A stretch of DNA of 64,000 nt from Massospora cicadina (Eukaryota > Entomophthoromycota > Entomophthoromycetes > Entomophthorales > Entomophthoraceae), in assembly GCA_022478985.1 (NCBI GenBank), contig JAKSZP010005264.1:248001-312000 (forward strand), read 5' to 3'. The first letter of the stretch is position 1; every line of letters starts with the position of its first letter. The notes under the pieces are model-generated. The model was not told the origin of the DNA and did no database searches. It was given only the letters and a program-made list of their open reading frames with translations. The translations under genes and the position numbers were made by a program. This document shows, piece after piece, positions 32,309 to 43,900 of the stretch.

Positions 32309-34038
32309 TGTCAAGAGAGTGTCTGTAACTCTCTCATTTCCAGCAAGGTGATGTGGGATGCAAACCCACATTTTTAGGGAATTAGCTGTTAAGAGGATGA
32401 GAAATGAGGCACCTCAAATGGTGCCTGTGCAAAAGGTACCTCAGGCAAGGGTGTAAAGTGCAACATATAATACCAGGTAAGTGAGGAACATAACAGCTTG
32501 AGTGGACCCCAGAGGGAAGTCCCTAATTGAGTGTAACTTGGTGCTAGTAGACTTGGGTGGCTCAATCTGGAGGGGACCTAAACAGCCCAAGAAAGAACCT
32601 GGGATTTGGGTAAATGGTGATAAAAGGTAGTGGCCCACATAGTTGGAGACCTTTCCAAAGAGGTCCACCACCAAGTTCACCCAAGAAACCATTGGTAAAA
32701 CATAAAATAACAGGTAAATTTATTTAAGAAAGTCGACCAATGAGGAATGTTGGTCACAAAGATACTAAAGTGGACCAGGGAAATTCAGGTTCTGCAGAAG
32801 TGCACCCAAGCCTTGACGCTCCAATAAATAGACACTTCCATCCATTTTCATAAAATACACTGAAAGTGCCTTCACTTGAGTAATTGATTGAAGCCATATT
32901 TTACTTAAACTTAAAATTTCAAAACTTGAACAGGATTTGAACCCTTGCTCTCCAATTAACTGAATCAAACCATCTTCATTTGTAATGTAAATTGTTTGTT
33001 TCAGTGCCTGGGCCAAGATAAGAGGCTGGGCGTTTTGCACCCCATTAGTATCAACCTGAACATGCTTGGCTTGCACCCAGCGTTGATCTAAGGTGTGTTT
33101 TAGGTCAGGGAGAGCCTGAAGTTTCACCTTCTGGGCCTCCTGTCGCCCAGCCTTATCTTTAGCATCAGTTCCTACTATAATGTCATCTGTGGGATCCGCT
33201 AATGGAGGCCACAAATAATTTCTCAGAGAGAGAAACTTACTTTTTAATAAAAGTATAAAATGATAACTTTTTATAGTTTTTATGTTTTTTATTAAGATAA
33301 GCGTGGCAAAACCAAGAAAGGCCCCTTTGTTGATACTAGCTTTTCCTATTTAAACTAGTTTAATTTTTGAGACCATTGATATTTGAGGTAAAAGAATGCA
33401 AAGCTCAGTTGTCAAAATAGAAAATATAGTTTTTGGCCCATCAGAACAAAGATAAAATTTTTGAGGCAAAACCAACCTGTGCGGTAACAATTGGATGAAT
33501 TTGTATCCAATCACCAGCGAGTAAAATCTTTTCACCTTGGTGGTGGTCAGACTTGACTGGTAATGATTGGGTAACTCAGCGATGGTTGGACTCAGATGGT
33601 AATGATTAGTTAATTTTTACCCTATCATCCTTGAGTAAAATCTTTGCACCTCAGCGGTGGTTAGACTCAGTTCATAATGATTGGCTAACTCACATCCAAT
33701 CATCAAAGGGTAAAATCTTCTTGCCTTTTAGAGGTTCCGATCTGGGCAATATTATACTCCTCATATTTGACTGAAGAGTTGGAGTATTTCTATTATAATA
33801 TTTACCATTTTAAGCCAATTTTTAGGATAAAACATATTTTTCCAGTTGTTGGGATTCCACTGAGAATCCACTAGGGTCTTTTCACTGTGGGTACTCATAT
33901 CGCTGATATCCACAATATTATTTGAAGATTGAGTGGGAGATGAGCCAATCATGGTAGCAGATTTGAGAGCCCTAATACCTCCAACATTCTTTTTCTTAAG
34001 TTGAGAAAGAGAATGTCTGACATCATCCAACCATGACA
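32309..34038 (-). repeat. 3' LTR with coding content, split by a solo LTR
   Basis: The LTR proper is 32309-33182 plus 34023-34038. It matches the 5' LTR closely. On the minus strand the Pol-extension frame is open from about 33182 to 32765 and includes IYITNEDGLIQLIGEQGF. The hydrophobic frame starts at ATG 32692 and is open to 32441 and beyond, to a TGA, with FLTYLVLYVALYTLA as membrane segment. ATTGGTCGACT near 32741-32731 is the self-priming motif with two changes. Few differences from the 5' LTR suggest a relatively recent insertion. Confidence 0.9.
33188..34022. repeat. Solo LTR of another family inside the 3' LTR
   Basis: 835 bp running TGTGGGATCCGC to GTCTGACA on the plus strand, with a perfect 5-bp duplication tcatc at 33183-33187 and 34023-34027. 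Inside, 33490-33725 is made of two to three units of about 100 bp containing gtaaaatctttgcacctcag and aatgattggctaactcac. No internal element region remains, so this is a product of LTR-LTR recombination. I cannot assign it to another element in the window. Confidence 0.88.
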
Positions 34039-34123
34039 TTACCCTCTCCTCCTTCTTGGGCTCCACCCTCCCTCCAGGGGCGTTTGCTAAGGAGAAGTTC
34101 TTATGTGCTGGTGGCAATTTCAT
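33761..34123 (-). CDS. C-terminal Pol segment crossing into the 3' LTR
   Basis: An open frame starts within Pol after the chromodomain (PPAHKNFSLANAPGG) and passes the purine tract (KKEERV). It enters the LTR at 34038 without a stop as MSWLDD. In undisturbed LTR copies that frame continues about 150 residues (GTDAKDKAGRQEAQKVKLQA and so on). Here the solo LTR inserted at 34022 diverts it, so residues after MSWLDD are foreign. The corresponding sequence resumes at about 33182 in the stretch ending 32765. The role of the extension is unknown. The 60.4 kb element shows the same APGGES...NERV lead-in. Confidence 0.72.
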   Translation of the reverse strand: MKLPPAHKNFSLANAPGGRVEPKKEERVMSWLDDVRHSLSQLKKKNVGGIRALKSATMIGSSPTQSSNNIVDISDMSTHSEKTLVDSQWNPNNWKNMFYPKNWLKMVNIIIEILQLFSQI

Positions 34124-34159
34124 AGCAGCAATGGCCAGCTTAGGCTGAGATTATGCAGC

Positions 34160-35306
34160 CTCAGGAAAAGATTATAGAATGATTTGATCAGGTCTTGGGC
34201 ATGTAAACAACCCCATGCTGGCACCCAACTGTTCTCTGCTGCATCAAACCCCTTCCAGGATACCAGGTACTCAAGGTGTTACTTAACCTGGCGGGAGGCT
34301 ACTATTTCCTCCACTTCCCATTCTGGCGCCCCATCCACAAGATAAGCCTCAGGAGTCATAGGTGGAGGGCCCTCAAACAATGTCAATTTGCTTTCATGAA
34401 AGATGGAGAAGATCTGAAACATGGAGGGAAGATCCAACTGGTAAGAGGCATGACCCACCTTTCTAAATACATGGTAAGGACCAATCCTCTTTGGACCCAG
34501 CTTTTTGCATGGCTGCTTGATAGGGATGTTGCGAGCATCAAGCATCACAAGATCCCCTTCCTTGTATGCTGGACCCACTCAACGCTTTCCATTGGCATTC
34601 TCTTTATAAACCAGCATAGCCGCCTCTAAACTTGTGGACACCCCCTAATGGACCTTCTTGAGAGTCTTAGCAAAGTCCAGCACCGCTTCCACTTTGGAGC
34701 AACAGCTGGGCTCCATGTTAAAAGCAGGGTTAAAGCCATGGTTAGCAAAAAAGGGTGAACAACTGATTGATGAATGCAAAGTGTTGTTGTAGCTAAACTG
34801 GGCCATGGGAAGGTGAGGAACCCAATCTGAATGGTCTGCGGTGGTGTAACAACGCAGAAATTGTTCCAAGCACTGGTTCACTCGCTCAGTCTGCCCATCT
34901 GATTGGGGGTGATAGGCAGTTGAATGGCAGGGGCAAATCTGAAGAGTTTTACACAACTCTTCCCAAAAGATGGAGGTGAACTGGGGTTCCAGTCACTAAT
35001 GATTTCTTGAGGAACCCCATGAAGCACAAATACATGGGCGACAAAGAGCCTGGCCATTTCAGCAGCAGTTATGGTTGTTCTGCAAGGAATAAAGTGGGCG
35101 AACTTTGTAAAGCGGTCCACCACCACCATGATTGCATCATACCCATCTGAAACGGGTAATTCCACAATGAAATCCACTGATAGGGAAGTCCAGGGCCCTT
35201 CAGCCTTTTGGACTGGTACCAGCAACCCTGCTAAAGGTTGCCGATTGGGTTTCATTTGATTGCAGATCAGGCACTCTTTACAGTACCGCCCTACCTGAAC
35301 AGGCAA
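34160..35306 (-). pseudogene. pol: integrase core and chromodomain
   Basis: 35306-34878 contains KECLICNQMK (zinc-binding cysteines), then SVDFIVELP.S.GYDAIMVVVDRFTKFAHFIPC. The second catalytic Asp is in ISDWNP where DRG is usual, so the following Gly is replaced. 34956-34645 reads STAYHPQSDGQTERVNQCLEQFLR with the catalytic Glu. 34578-34279 gives the GPY-like RIGPYHV and ends EWEVEEIVASRQVK, the first strand of a chromodomain. After a stop it continues LEYLVSWKGF and ENSWVPA. Chromodomains guide integration to marked chromatin. Two or three small lesions break the frame. Confidence 0.9.
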
Positions 35307-35327
35307 GCCCTTCCAATTGTAAGTGCG

Positions 35328-36440
35328 TCATATCAACTCCAAGGTCTTTGCTTTCCCAGGATGACCAACAGTGATTCCGTCATGATGGTCCTGGATGATC
35401 TCCAGGTGCAGTGGTCCAGCAGGAACCCATAGGCGCCCCTGAAACCACACCATCTTATCCTTCATGTGATAACCCCTGGATAAGTCCTCCTGATTCAGGG
35501 CGCTCTTAGCAAGAACAACAGCATATTCAGCTGATAACAGCTGAGAAAGAACTACCTTTCTAAACATACTATATTCTGCTGCATTTTCAAGAGGCATGAG
35601 CGCTGGCATATGTACCCTGAAATTAGGAAGTTGAGACAGAATCATACTCGGTGGAATTATCAACTGGGTGTTGTGAATCTCTACCTCCTTTGGATTGGGA
35701 GCCAAAGCAGGGTTGCGGCTCAAAGCATCTGCCAAACCATTCTCCTTGCCCTTGGTGAACTCATAGAAAAATGTAAATAGGGCAAGGGTCTCATGCCAAC
35801 AGGTCTGTCATGGTGTTAGAACATGTGGAGCACGGTAGTACAACAGGGCTCGGTGGTCTGTGCATACTCAGAATGGTTGGGAGGAGCCATGTAAGTGGTG
35901 ACGCCAATAAATCAGCGCCTCCATCACTGCTAATAACTCCCTGTCATATACGGTGTAATTTAACTCATGCAGAGACATTTTCCTAGAAAAATATCCCAAT
36001 GGATGCTCAGAACCATCTTCACCCACTTGTAACAGGGCCGCCACAATGGCAAACTTGGAAGCATCTGAGGACACAATGAACTCCTTTGCAGGGTCAACAT
36101 GGTGAAGGATGGATGTGGATAACAAGGTGCACTTCACCGCTTGGAAAGCATCCTCCAAAATGGGGGACCACTGAAGCGCTTTGGCACCGCTGGCCTTATA
36201 TAAGGGTGCTGCCACCTCAGAGAGATTGGGTGTGAACTTATTGAGGAATCTACACGTCTCCAAAAAGCTCCTCAATTCCTTGACTGAGGTGGGGTTAGGT
36301 CACTCACGAATAGCCTTCTCCTTGTCAGGAGTTATCATATGGCCCTGGTCAAAAATGACGTTGCCCAGAAAAGTAACCTGGGACTTGAAGAATTTGCATT
36401 TACTAATCTTGAGGGTAAGGCAAGCGGCCCTCAATCTCTC
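35328..36440 (-). pseudogene. pol: RNase H and integrase zinc region
   Basis: 36275-35868 (135 codons) holds the connection domain (F..FT..LSEVAAPLY) and RNase H (FIVSSDASKFAIVAALLQ, HPLGYFSRKMS, ELNYTVYDRELLAVMEA). The first catalytic residue is in SDAS. 35735-35328 starts MADALSRNPAL, the usual end of RNase H, and continues to HDGITVGHPGKAKTLELI, the start of the integrase H.GHPG...T zinc region. The two blocks are joined by a short broken stretch near 35800. Confidence 0.88.
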
Positions 36441-36442
36441 CA

Positions 36443-37500
36443 CTACTTGTCAAAGGTGTACTGTATGTGACTCATGATTGGGGAAAACACCAGAATGTCA
36501 TCCATGTAGGCAACCGCACATACCCCCAACAAGTCTCCCAACGCAGCATCAATGCGGCGTTGAAAGATGGCAGGGGCATTCTTAAGCCCAAAGGGCATAA
36601 CCTGGAACTGAAAAATCCCTTTTCTGGTGTGGAATGCAGTTAACCACTCCTGGCCCTTCTTTATCCAGATTTGATTGAATGCATTGAGGCAGTCCAACTT
36701 GGAGAAAACTTTTGCCTTTTCCACATAGCGCGCAATCTGGGAATCTAAAGGGATGGGATGGAGGTCAGGTACAGTCACATTGTTTAAATTTCCATAATTG
36801 ACACATGGATGTAAAGTTCCATCAGCCTTCTCCACAAAGAGCAGTGGGGAGCAAACAGGGGAGGTACGCTGAAAGATGGCACCTTTGGCCAACTGCTCCT
36901 TCACCCATACATCTAAAACCTCTTCCTCCCGGACAGTCAATGGGTATATGGGGGAAGAAATATGCACCAGATCCACAGTAAGTTTAAATTCACAATCAAA
37001 CTCGGAATGTTCTGGTAGCGTACTAGCTGAAGCTGCATCAAAAGAAGATGCCAACTCCTCCAAACAAGAAGGTAAGGAAAGTCCCACGGTGGGCTTCAGC
37101 AAAGGGGCAAGATATGGACTGGGAACATTGGGCCAATAGGTAATTTGCCTTGGCCATTCTCCTCAGACAAAGGAACAATCAACTGGTGACTGTTTGTCAA
37201 AGAAAAGGATAAAACGTTTTCTTTTAAATTAGTTTTGACGTCAAACTTTCGCCTCCACTTAACACCTAAAATGATGGGAAACAAGAGGTTTCTGATAGCT
37301 TGAAACTGGTCAGACAATAGATAAGAACCTACCTGGAAATTGACTGACTCCATGACATTCAGTGTGAGGATACCTTGAGAAGCCCCACCTCTAACCATAC
37401 CACCTGGTGAGTAACTCAACTCAAGGTAGTCAGCAAGGTTTTAGTCAATAAAAATTATTTGAGGCACCAGTATCTACCAAAATAGTTGTGCTGAACTTTC
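36443..37500 (-). pseudogene. pol: protease and reverse transcriptase
   Basis: Near 37490-37450 a frame reads TTILVDTGASNNF, where DTGA is the retropepsin active site. The 219-codon stretch 37102-36443 is reverse transcriptase. It begins with a P.Y.L...E......(L).KG.I..S.SP.......ADG.L..CV.Y stretch, then FSKLDCLNAFNQI (first catalytic Asp), FQVMPFGLKNAP, and AVAYMDDILVFS (the YxDD palm) near 36520. Motif order and spacing are normal for Ty3/gypsy. A frameshift separates protease from reverse transcriptase, and another follows at about 36443. Confidence 0.9.
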
Positions 37501-37559
37501 CATAAGAAGATGTAAGGGTAGCAGTCAACAAGAAGCATCCAGAATGGGATTTATTCAAC

Positions 37560-38600
37560 GCAGAAAACGCCATTAACTCACCGAAAATTCTTCCTCTGGC
37601 TTGAACAAGCCATCAGGGTATGTTTTAAAATCTTAGAAGGGGGATAGTGGGCCACTCTTACTACTGAGGCCACATATCCCACCACACCTTCTTCAGGTGC
37701 ATATACATCTTTATATTTATAACGAAGTCTTTTTCAACTTCCTGAGAACCCCTAATCATGGTAGGGGTCAAACGAGGGTTCTCAGGAGTAATCTGATATA
37801 CTGAAATAGGGTCCTCATCCAGACCATATGAGCATATAAACAGCTCGTTCTGGGATAGATTGCTTACATTATAAAATGCGTTTTTTGGCTCTAACAAACC
37901 CACACTTATTCTGAGGGTTCAGTGTGCATCACTATCCAGGGCCATCACCCCCAAGCCCAGAATAGATGCCTCAGCATGCACCTCAGAAACGTTTTGGGGA
38001 AAAAATGATAACAGAATCCTTTTTTTTGTTAAATTTGGGTTTGGACCCTCCGATGTTCCTGATTTCCGCTGAGATGGGGAGGAAATCAGTGGGAAGCATC
38101 TCACAATTCAAGGAAATATCACTAGTTGAGGACGCGATATTTATAGGGATATCAGGGGTGACATCATCATGGTGGAATCGTCTGAAACCTTCACTTCATT
38201 CTTGGAGCTAGACCCCTGTACAGTTCTGAATTTAGAAGAAGTTGAAGGATTAGAAGGATAAGATTTCCTCATTTTAAGAGGCGCGCGTGACTTTTCAGTT
38301 TCCATATTTATATGATTTGATCCAATGACAGCCAAATTACCTGGCCCCTTCTGGGTTGGGGTGGGGAAACTACCCTAAAGGGTTTTGACAGGATGATTGC
38401 AAAAAGTCTGAGACTACCAGGTACAAGCAGGAAGGGTGGACACTTCCCAATTGGTAGTTGCAAGAATAACGCCAAGATGCATTAATACAAAACCAAACAA
38501 AAAACTGTGGTGAGCACCATCGTGGCAGTGACAAATGGCCAGCGCACCCAATTTACTAATATTGAAAGTCCCACACGGATAATTTGTATGCTCATATAAT
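37560..38600 (-). pseudogene. Leader/gag-like region
   Basis: Several frames are visible: 38335-38141 (lysine- and serine-rich), 38104-37919, and 37903-37661 (80 codons containing YGLDEDPISVYQITPENPRL). None shows a zinc knuckle or the WVTA block that opens gag in other family members. The region is only about 1 kb, against about 1.7-2 kb at 28.8 kb. Part of gag is probably deleted, making the element dependent on others. Function is otherwise unknown. Confidence 0.5.
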
Positions 38601-38606
38601 AAAAGG

Positions 38607-38619
38607 GTTGGTTGACTAA
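38607..38619 (-). other. Primer-binding site, self-priming type
   Basis: On the minus strand the first bases after the 5' LTR are TTAGTCAACCAAC. The corresponding site in the element at 57.0 kb is TTAGTTGACCAAC. Its AGTTGACCAAC is the exact complement of GTTGGTCAACT, which occurs in family LTRs just upstream of the second frame. Tf1/sushi-type elements prime with their own RNA 5' end in this way. In this copy two adjacent bases differ from a perfect match. Confidence 0.62.
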
Positions 38620-39511
38620 TGTCAAGAGAGTGTCTGTAACTCTCTCGTTTCCAGCAAGGTGATGTGGGATGCAAACCCACATTGTTAGGGAACTAGCCAT
38701 TAAGAGGATGAGAAATGGGCACCTCAAATGGTGCCTGTGCAAAAGGTACCCCAGGCAAGGGTGTAAAGTGCAACATATAATACCAGGTAGGTGAGGAACA
38801 TAACAGCTTGAATGGACCCCAGAGGGGAGTCCCTAATTGAGTGTAACTTGGCGCTAGTAGACTTGGGTGCCTCGATCTGGAGGGGACCTAAATGGCCCAA
38901 GAAAGCACCTGGGATTTGGGTAAATGGTGATAAAGGTAGTGGCCCACATAGTTGGAGACCTTTCCAAAGAGGTCCACCACCAAGTTCGCCCAAGGAACTA
39001 TTGGAAAAACATAAAATAATGAGTAAATTTATTTAAGAAAGTTGACCAACGAGGAATGTTGGTCACAAAAAACATATTTAAAGTGGGCTGAGGAAATTCA
39101 GGTTCTGCAGAAGTGCACTCAAGCCTTGACGCTCCAATAAACAGATGCTTCCATCCATTTTTGTAACGTACAATAAAAGTGCCTTCACTCAAGTAATTGA
39201 TTGAAGCCATATTTTACCCAAACTTAAAATTTCAAAACTTGAACAGAATTTGAAACCTTGCTCTCCAATTAACTGAATCAAACCATCTTCATTTGTAATG
39301 TAAATTGTTTGTTTCAGTGCCTGGGCCAAGATAAGAGGCTGGGCATTTTGCACCCCATTAGTATCAACCTGGGCATGCTTGGCTTGCACCCAGCGTTGAT
39401 CTGAGGTGTGTTTCAGGTCAGGAAGAGCCTGAAGTTTCACCTTCTGGGCCTCCTGTCGCCCAGCCTTATCTTTAGCATCAGTTCCCACTATTAAGTCATC
39501 CAACCATGACA
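38620..39511 (-). repeat. 5' LTR with coding content
   Basis: 892 bp, TGTCATGGTTGGATGAC to CTCTTGACA (minus strand). The first frame starts at the LTR edge, its ATG completed by the flanking A at 39512 (MSWLDDLIVGTDAKDKAG). It runs to about 39075 with a few changes. The second frame, 38993-38724, has lost its ATG (ATA) but is otherwise open. It carries the GPLQIEAPK block and a membrane segment. After a TGA and a 1-bp shift, a frame from 38742 runs through the LTR end and the primer-binding site to 38482. GTTGGTCAAC at 39050-39041 is the proposed RNA 5' end. Confidence 0.88.
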
Positions 39512-39537
39512 ATAAAAGGCAGGGCTTTACTTAGAAA

Positions 39538-40345
39538 TCTTATATTCACAGCAGGGGCGTTATATTTTAAGTGAACATGTTGCTAACACACAAAATGCAA
39601 TATCATTTCTGTGGACAGTAAACTTGACAAAAACTTGTAAATGGAAACCTTATTATCAGATTAAGGTTTTAGTAACAAAAGTAAGGATCACACCATCTAT
39701 CTAAACTGGCAGTAGCTCAGGACTTGCAAACTAATCTTTTTTGTAGGCTAAATCCAGCTACATCAGGATATATCCCCTTAGAGATTGCAATCTTGCCTAT
39801 ATATGCTCATTTTTATTAGAGTTATTATTAACGAAAAATATGGTTATTAAGCAGCACTCAATAGTGGTAGACTAACAGCAAAATATCTAAATTAGGCCAT
39901 GGGAGCAAATGATTAGTGCTTGGTCATTCTCATAAATGAGCAATACATTAATGGCAATCAAAGATTTGGCAGATGGCTGTCATATAAATTGGAACCCTAT
40001 TACAAATTATTTTACTCTGGAATGAGGCAAAGTAGGATAATCTTAGTAAAAATTGAAATGTTATATGAAACTGAGGCCATGAGTCACAAGAATTGATAAA
40101 TTAATAGAACAGAAGTTGCATTGACAGGGAATAAGGATTTGATCTCATGTGTAAATTCTACTAAAAAGCACTGCATTGAAGATTCTTACAGTAATCTAAT
40201 ACAACTTTGGCAACTATTTATAGCGGTTGTCCCTCAGAAAAAATGAATTATGATAAGAAGATGAACCTGTTTTAATTTATTAGTTAATATATAGAATTAA
40301 GAAAGCAATATATAACCATATGGTTTGGCAAACCAATTGCAATCT
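39538..40345 (-). repeat. 3' LTR of the mutated element
   Basis: Aligned along its length with 45793-46612. Shared blocks include gtaacaaaagtaaggat or its variant, agcagcactcaat.gtggtagactaac, and atcaaagatttggcagatgg. Its plus-strand left edge is TCTTATATTC where the partner has TGTTGAAATT, so the canonical end is mutated. Confidence 0.75.
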
Positions 40346-43300
40346 TTCCTTTACTTAACCAAAAATCAGGGAACAAAGATGAATGGGGGTCAACTAAATC
40401 ATTGAGAGCTTGTGGCCATTGGCTATAACACTGCTAATATTTCTTCAGGAAATTGGCATTCACTTAAATAATAAAGCAACCTTTAGAAAGAATACTTCAT
40501 AGTGTAGGCATCCATAAATATCTTCCTGGTAATATCAAAGTGCTTTTCTGTATGTGCCTCAACTTGCTAGTCTATCTGACACATGGTTATTGAATAATAA
40601 AAGACCAAATCCCCAACAGAAAAGTGGGGTAAGGGCCAATGTTCTTTATTATCCCATTTGCAAGACCTTACTTTTGAACCCAGCGCAAAGGAATATCAAA
40701 GCTTTTTAGCTGTATTAAATTTGCATTAGCGCTACTAGATACCTAATGAGACTAATATACTCTTGAAAGACCAAGGAATCTAAAAGTGGGAAGCACCTGT
40801 TGCTTCCCATAAAGTAAAGCAAACCCAGAGTGCCCAATGGTCAAGTGTAATGAGATTCTTATAAGCAAAAAATGCTAAAGTAAGGATTAGGTTTCACTAT
40901 CGCGCCTTAGGTGTAATTTAACCTTTTTAAGATTCCACTAGGGGTACCGTTTACTTATTCCACTGTGCCATTGGTTTCAGGGTGATAGGATGTAGCACAA
41001 TTCCCTGACTATACCCATCAGATCATTGTGCTTCACAATAATATGGGATGTAAAGCTAGTTGCGTTATTCATCAAAAGAAAACTGGTGGCATTTATGATG
41101 ACATAAGATATATTCTAGGATAAAATTACCTTAGTTGTGACCCCTAAATCTCTGACCACTTTAGCCTCCACTTACTTGGTGAGTTGATTAATGAAACATA
41201 ATTATATATCTAAATTGACCAGAACTATTGGCCAGAATGCCCATAATACCAATAGAGATGGTGCAAGGCAGAGTTTGGTATAACTAATTGATAGCGGTGG
41301 CTTTAAAGTAAGGGTCATCACTTGGAATTCCTTATAACAGCGGATGGTCTCATAAATACAAAGTGCTTGATTTTCAATAGTGGTTCTGGTTATACAGCTC
41401 AAGAATCTGCTTAAAGCCCCCATGCGCCGTCACCTTATTGGTCCTAATAACAATATCAGTTTATACTGTTGGGCAAGGTTTCCAAATTGCTAAATGTTAA
41501 TGACTCATAAAACTTCCCCATTTTTGACAGCAGTGCTCTTCCTCAAATTCTCTGAGGAGCGCGGAACTTCTGCTGATAGATTTTCATATTGTTGGATTAA
41601 AATCTTAGTAGTCAATTCAAATTGATGCATTGGCCGCTAAGGTCATGGTGGGCAGTCAAAATAACCTATTGTCGTTTTGATGTTATAAAATGGGGAAGTG
41701 CTAGATTTCACAATTGTATGCTTGTAATTTCAAAGCCCATTGAACCATCCACCCTTTCAACTCCTTCAGATTCTGTAACCAGTTAAGGGAGGCATGATCA
41801 TTTAATATAGTAAATGCACTCCATGGACAATTGCCCAGTTTTTTTCCATGCATATTTAACTTCCAAGCACTCCTTCTCACTTACCATATATAATTTTGAT
41901 CATGGATTTCCAACATCCAGCTGCAGTAAGCCACATGGTGCTCAAGACTTTTAGAATCAATTTGTAATAACACCGCCCTGAATGGCGATAATAGAAGTGT
42001 TCATTTAATTGATAAATGGTTTATCAGATTAGGGTAAATTAGTAGGGGCTCTTGGGTGAGGAAACACCTTAGTTTATCAAAGGCTAATTGTCAGTTCTCA
42101 GTCCACTCAAAATGTAACATGTTCTCAGATAACTGAAGTAAAGGCTCACCTATTTTAATATACTTCTCTACAAATTGGTGGTAACAGACATTTATAACAA
42201 GGAACGCTTGAACGTTGCATTTGCTACTCAGCTGCGTCATACATTTATGGCTTCACCCTTCTCTGTGGGACACAAGCCAAGATTATAAAAAAGCCCCAAA
42301 GATTCCATTTGCTCTCTGAAAAAGTTGCACTTTTGCGTCTTGATTTAAGATCAGCCTGGGCGAGGTGGCGGAAAACTTCTTCTACACAATATAGATGTTT
42401 TGTAAAAGTTCTAGAAAAAAGCGCTTATACCATCAAGACATATTATTATACAGGAGATTTTTAGATTACCAAGTATGCTTAACATAGCCCTATAAAAGGT
42501 GCAGGAGAATTTCACAGTCCTTGCGGCATTTTAGTAGTTTGGTAGAGTCCCTGTGTCAAAATCATGGCGCATTTTTCCTGCTTTTATTCAAAAAGCCTGA
42601 ACTTCCAATAGTCAGAAATTAGGTCCAGGGATGAAAGGAATTAAGCGCTTCTCAAGCAGTCTAGTGTATTGCTATCTGTGGTAAAGGATAGGATTCTTTT
42701 TTATTCATTTTAAGTTTCCTATAATTGATTACCAAACCATCTGAACCATCTTTTTTTCTTACTAATCAGCACTGAGGAGCCCATGAACTCTTGGAGGGTA
42801 CCAACAACCTGTGTTGTGCCAATTGATTATTTTCTTATTAACAACTTCATATGCCACCTTCAAACATCTAGGTGAATGGAGGCAAATTAGAAAGTGATTA
42901 CTGGTATTGATATGGTGTACCAAATCATGTGCACAACCCAAATCACAGTTATCTTTTGCAAAGATTACACTATAGTTTTAAAACAGGGATAGCAATTAGT
43001 ATTTTCATCTTAGGTCAAATAAGTGAGGGTTTCCTAGGGTACCATAGAGCATACCAATGGGCCCACATTGCCTCTAAGCCCTATTTCATCCACATTGTTA
43101 AAATCAAGGACGTTTAGCACTCCATAAATTGGTAAAATATTAACAAAAGCGACTATCTGGCGTCTCTTAATTAGAATAGAATGGGGTACAAGTTATCTAA
43201 AAGAATCTGGATTTTGCCATGGTCCTGAAGAATAAACCTGAAACAGCGACTAGTTTCAATTTAGATTTGCAGAATGGGGAGAAAATCTTTCCATAATATT

Positions 43301-43900
43301 CCTGGGGATTTTTTAAAATCTGTTTCCACTATTAAAAGATGGCCTGCCAGAATGGTTAGGCTTTGATTAGCGAATCAGAATACCATAAAATTCCCAAGAC
43401 TGGTTTAAACCGCCAGGAATGGTCAAAAAGCTGGTAATAACCTATACCACTATGCATCCTTGAATGTGAGGTTGTCAGACCTGATTTTGAGGCGCCAGGC
43501 CACATCCTTCCAAATATATTAAGGCGGAAGACTTTGCCAAAGTATTTCCAAAGTGTTATCTTTTAATTCAGCTTAATTCCTCAAGTTTCTATAAATGAGG
43601 ACTCAATCATAGGAGTTATAGTTCTATTTTAAGAAATGATGGCTGGATCAGATATTACCATGGAGCCAAACTGCAGCGGCAATGCACTATAAGCTTCTTC
43701 AGAGGTTGTGTTCTGAGGGCCCACGGTACCTTATATTTTTAATAATATATGTCTGGAATAAGGTCCATTTCTTCAAAAATTTAATGGACAAAATACTTAC
43801 TAGTTCCCCACTGTCAACAATGGATTAGACTTTGAGCTATTTCATTGTGATATCAATATAGGTGCATTCAGAGAAAAAAGGAATTTACAGGATTTGTTGT
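40346..43900 (-). pseudogene. pol relic: protease, reverse transcriptase, RNase H, integrase
   Basis: On the minus strand, pieces appear in the right order but in changing frames. IVDSGELVSILS near 43840-43800 is protease (DSG). LVRKKDGSDGLVINYRKLK then YPLPQI near 42770-42680 is reverse transcriptase. L.F.WT.N...AFDKLRCFLTQEP near 42120-42050 is the connection domain. DHASLNWLQNLKELKGW near 41810-41755 is RNase H. A weak S-Y-H-P/N-G-like stretch near 41000-40950 is integrase. Stops occur every few dozen codons. The most open piece is 41423-41202 (73 codons). Confidence 0.72.

Larger units (their letters stand above)
32309..39511 (-). mobile_element. Complete chromodomain Ty3/gypsy retrotransposon (chromovirus)
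   Basis: LTRs at 38620-39511 (5') and 32309-34038 (3', containing a foreign solo LTR) lie between perfect 5-bp duplications ataaa (39512-39516 and 32304-32308). Without the nested solo LTR and its duplication the element is about 6.4 kb. The order on the minus strand is 5' LTR, primer-binding site, gag-like region, protease, reverse transcriptase, RNase H, integrase, chromodomain, purine tract, 3' LTR. The purine tract AAGGAGGAGAGGGTAA touches the LTR start. Pol lies in large open blocks with few stops, so the insertion is much younger than its neighbours at 12 and 40 kb. Confidence 0.93.

Noticed and set aside
38812..39036. Plus-strand open frames inside the 5' LTR
   Set aside because: They mirror the conserved minus-strand LTR frames, and the similarity between copies follows the minus-strand reading.
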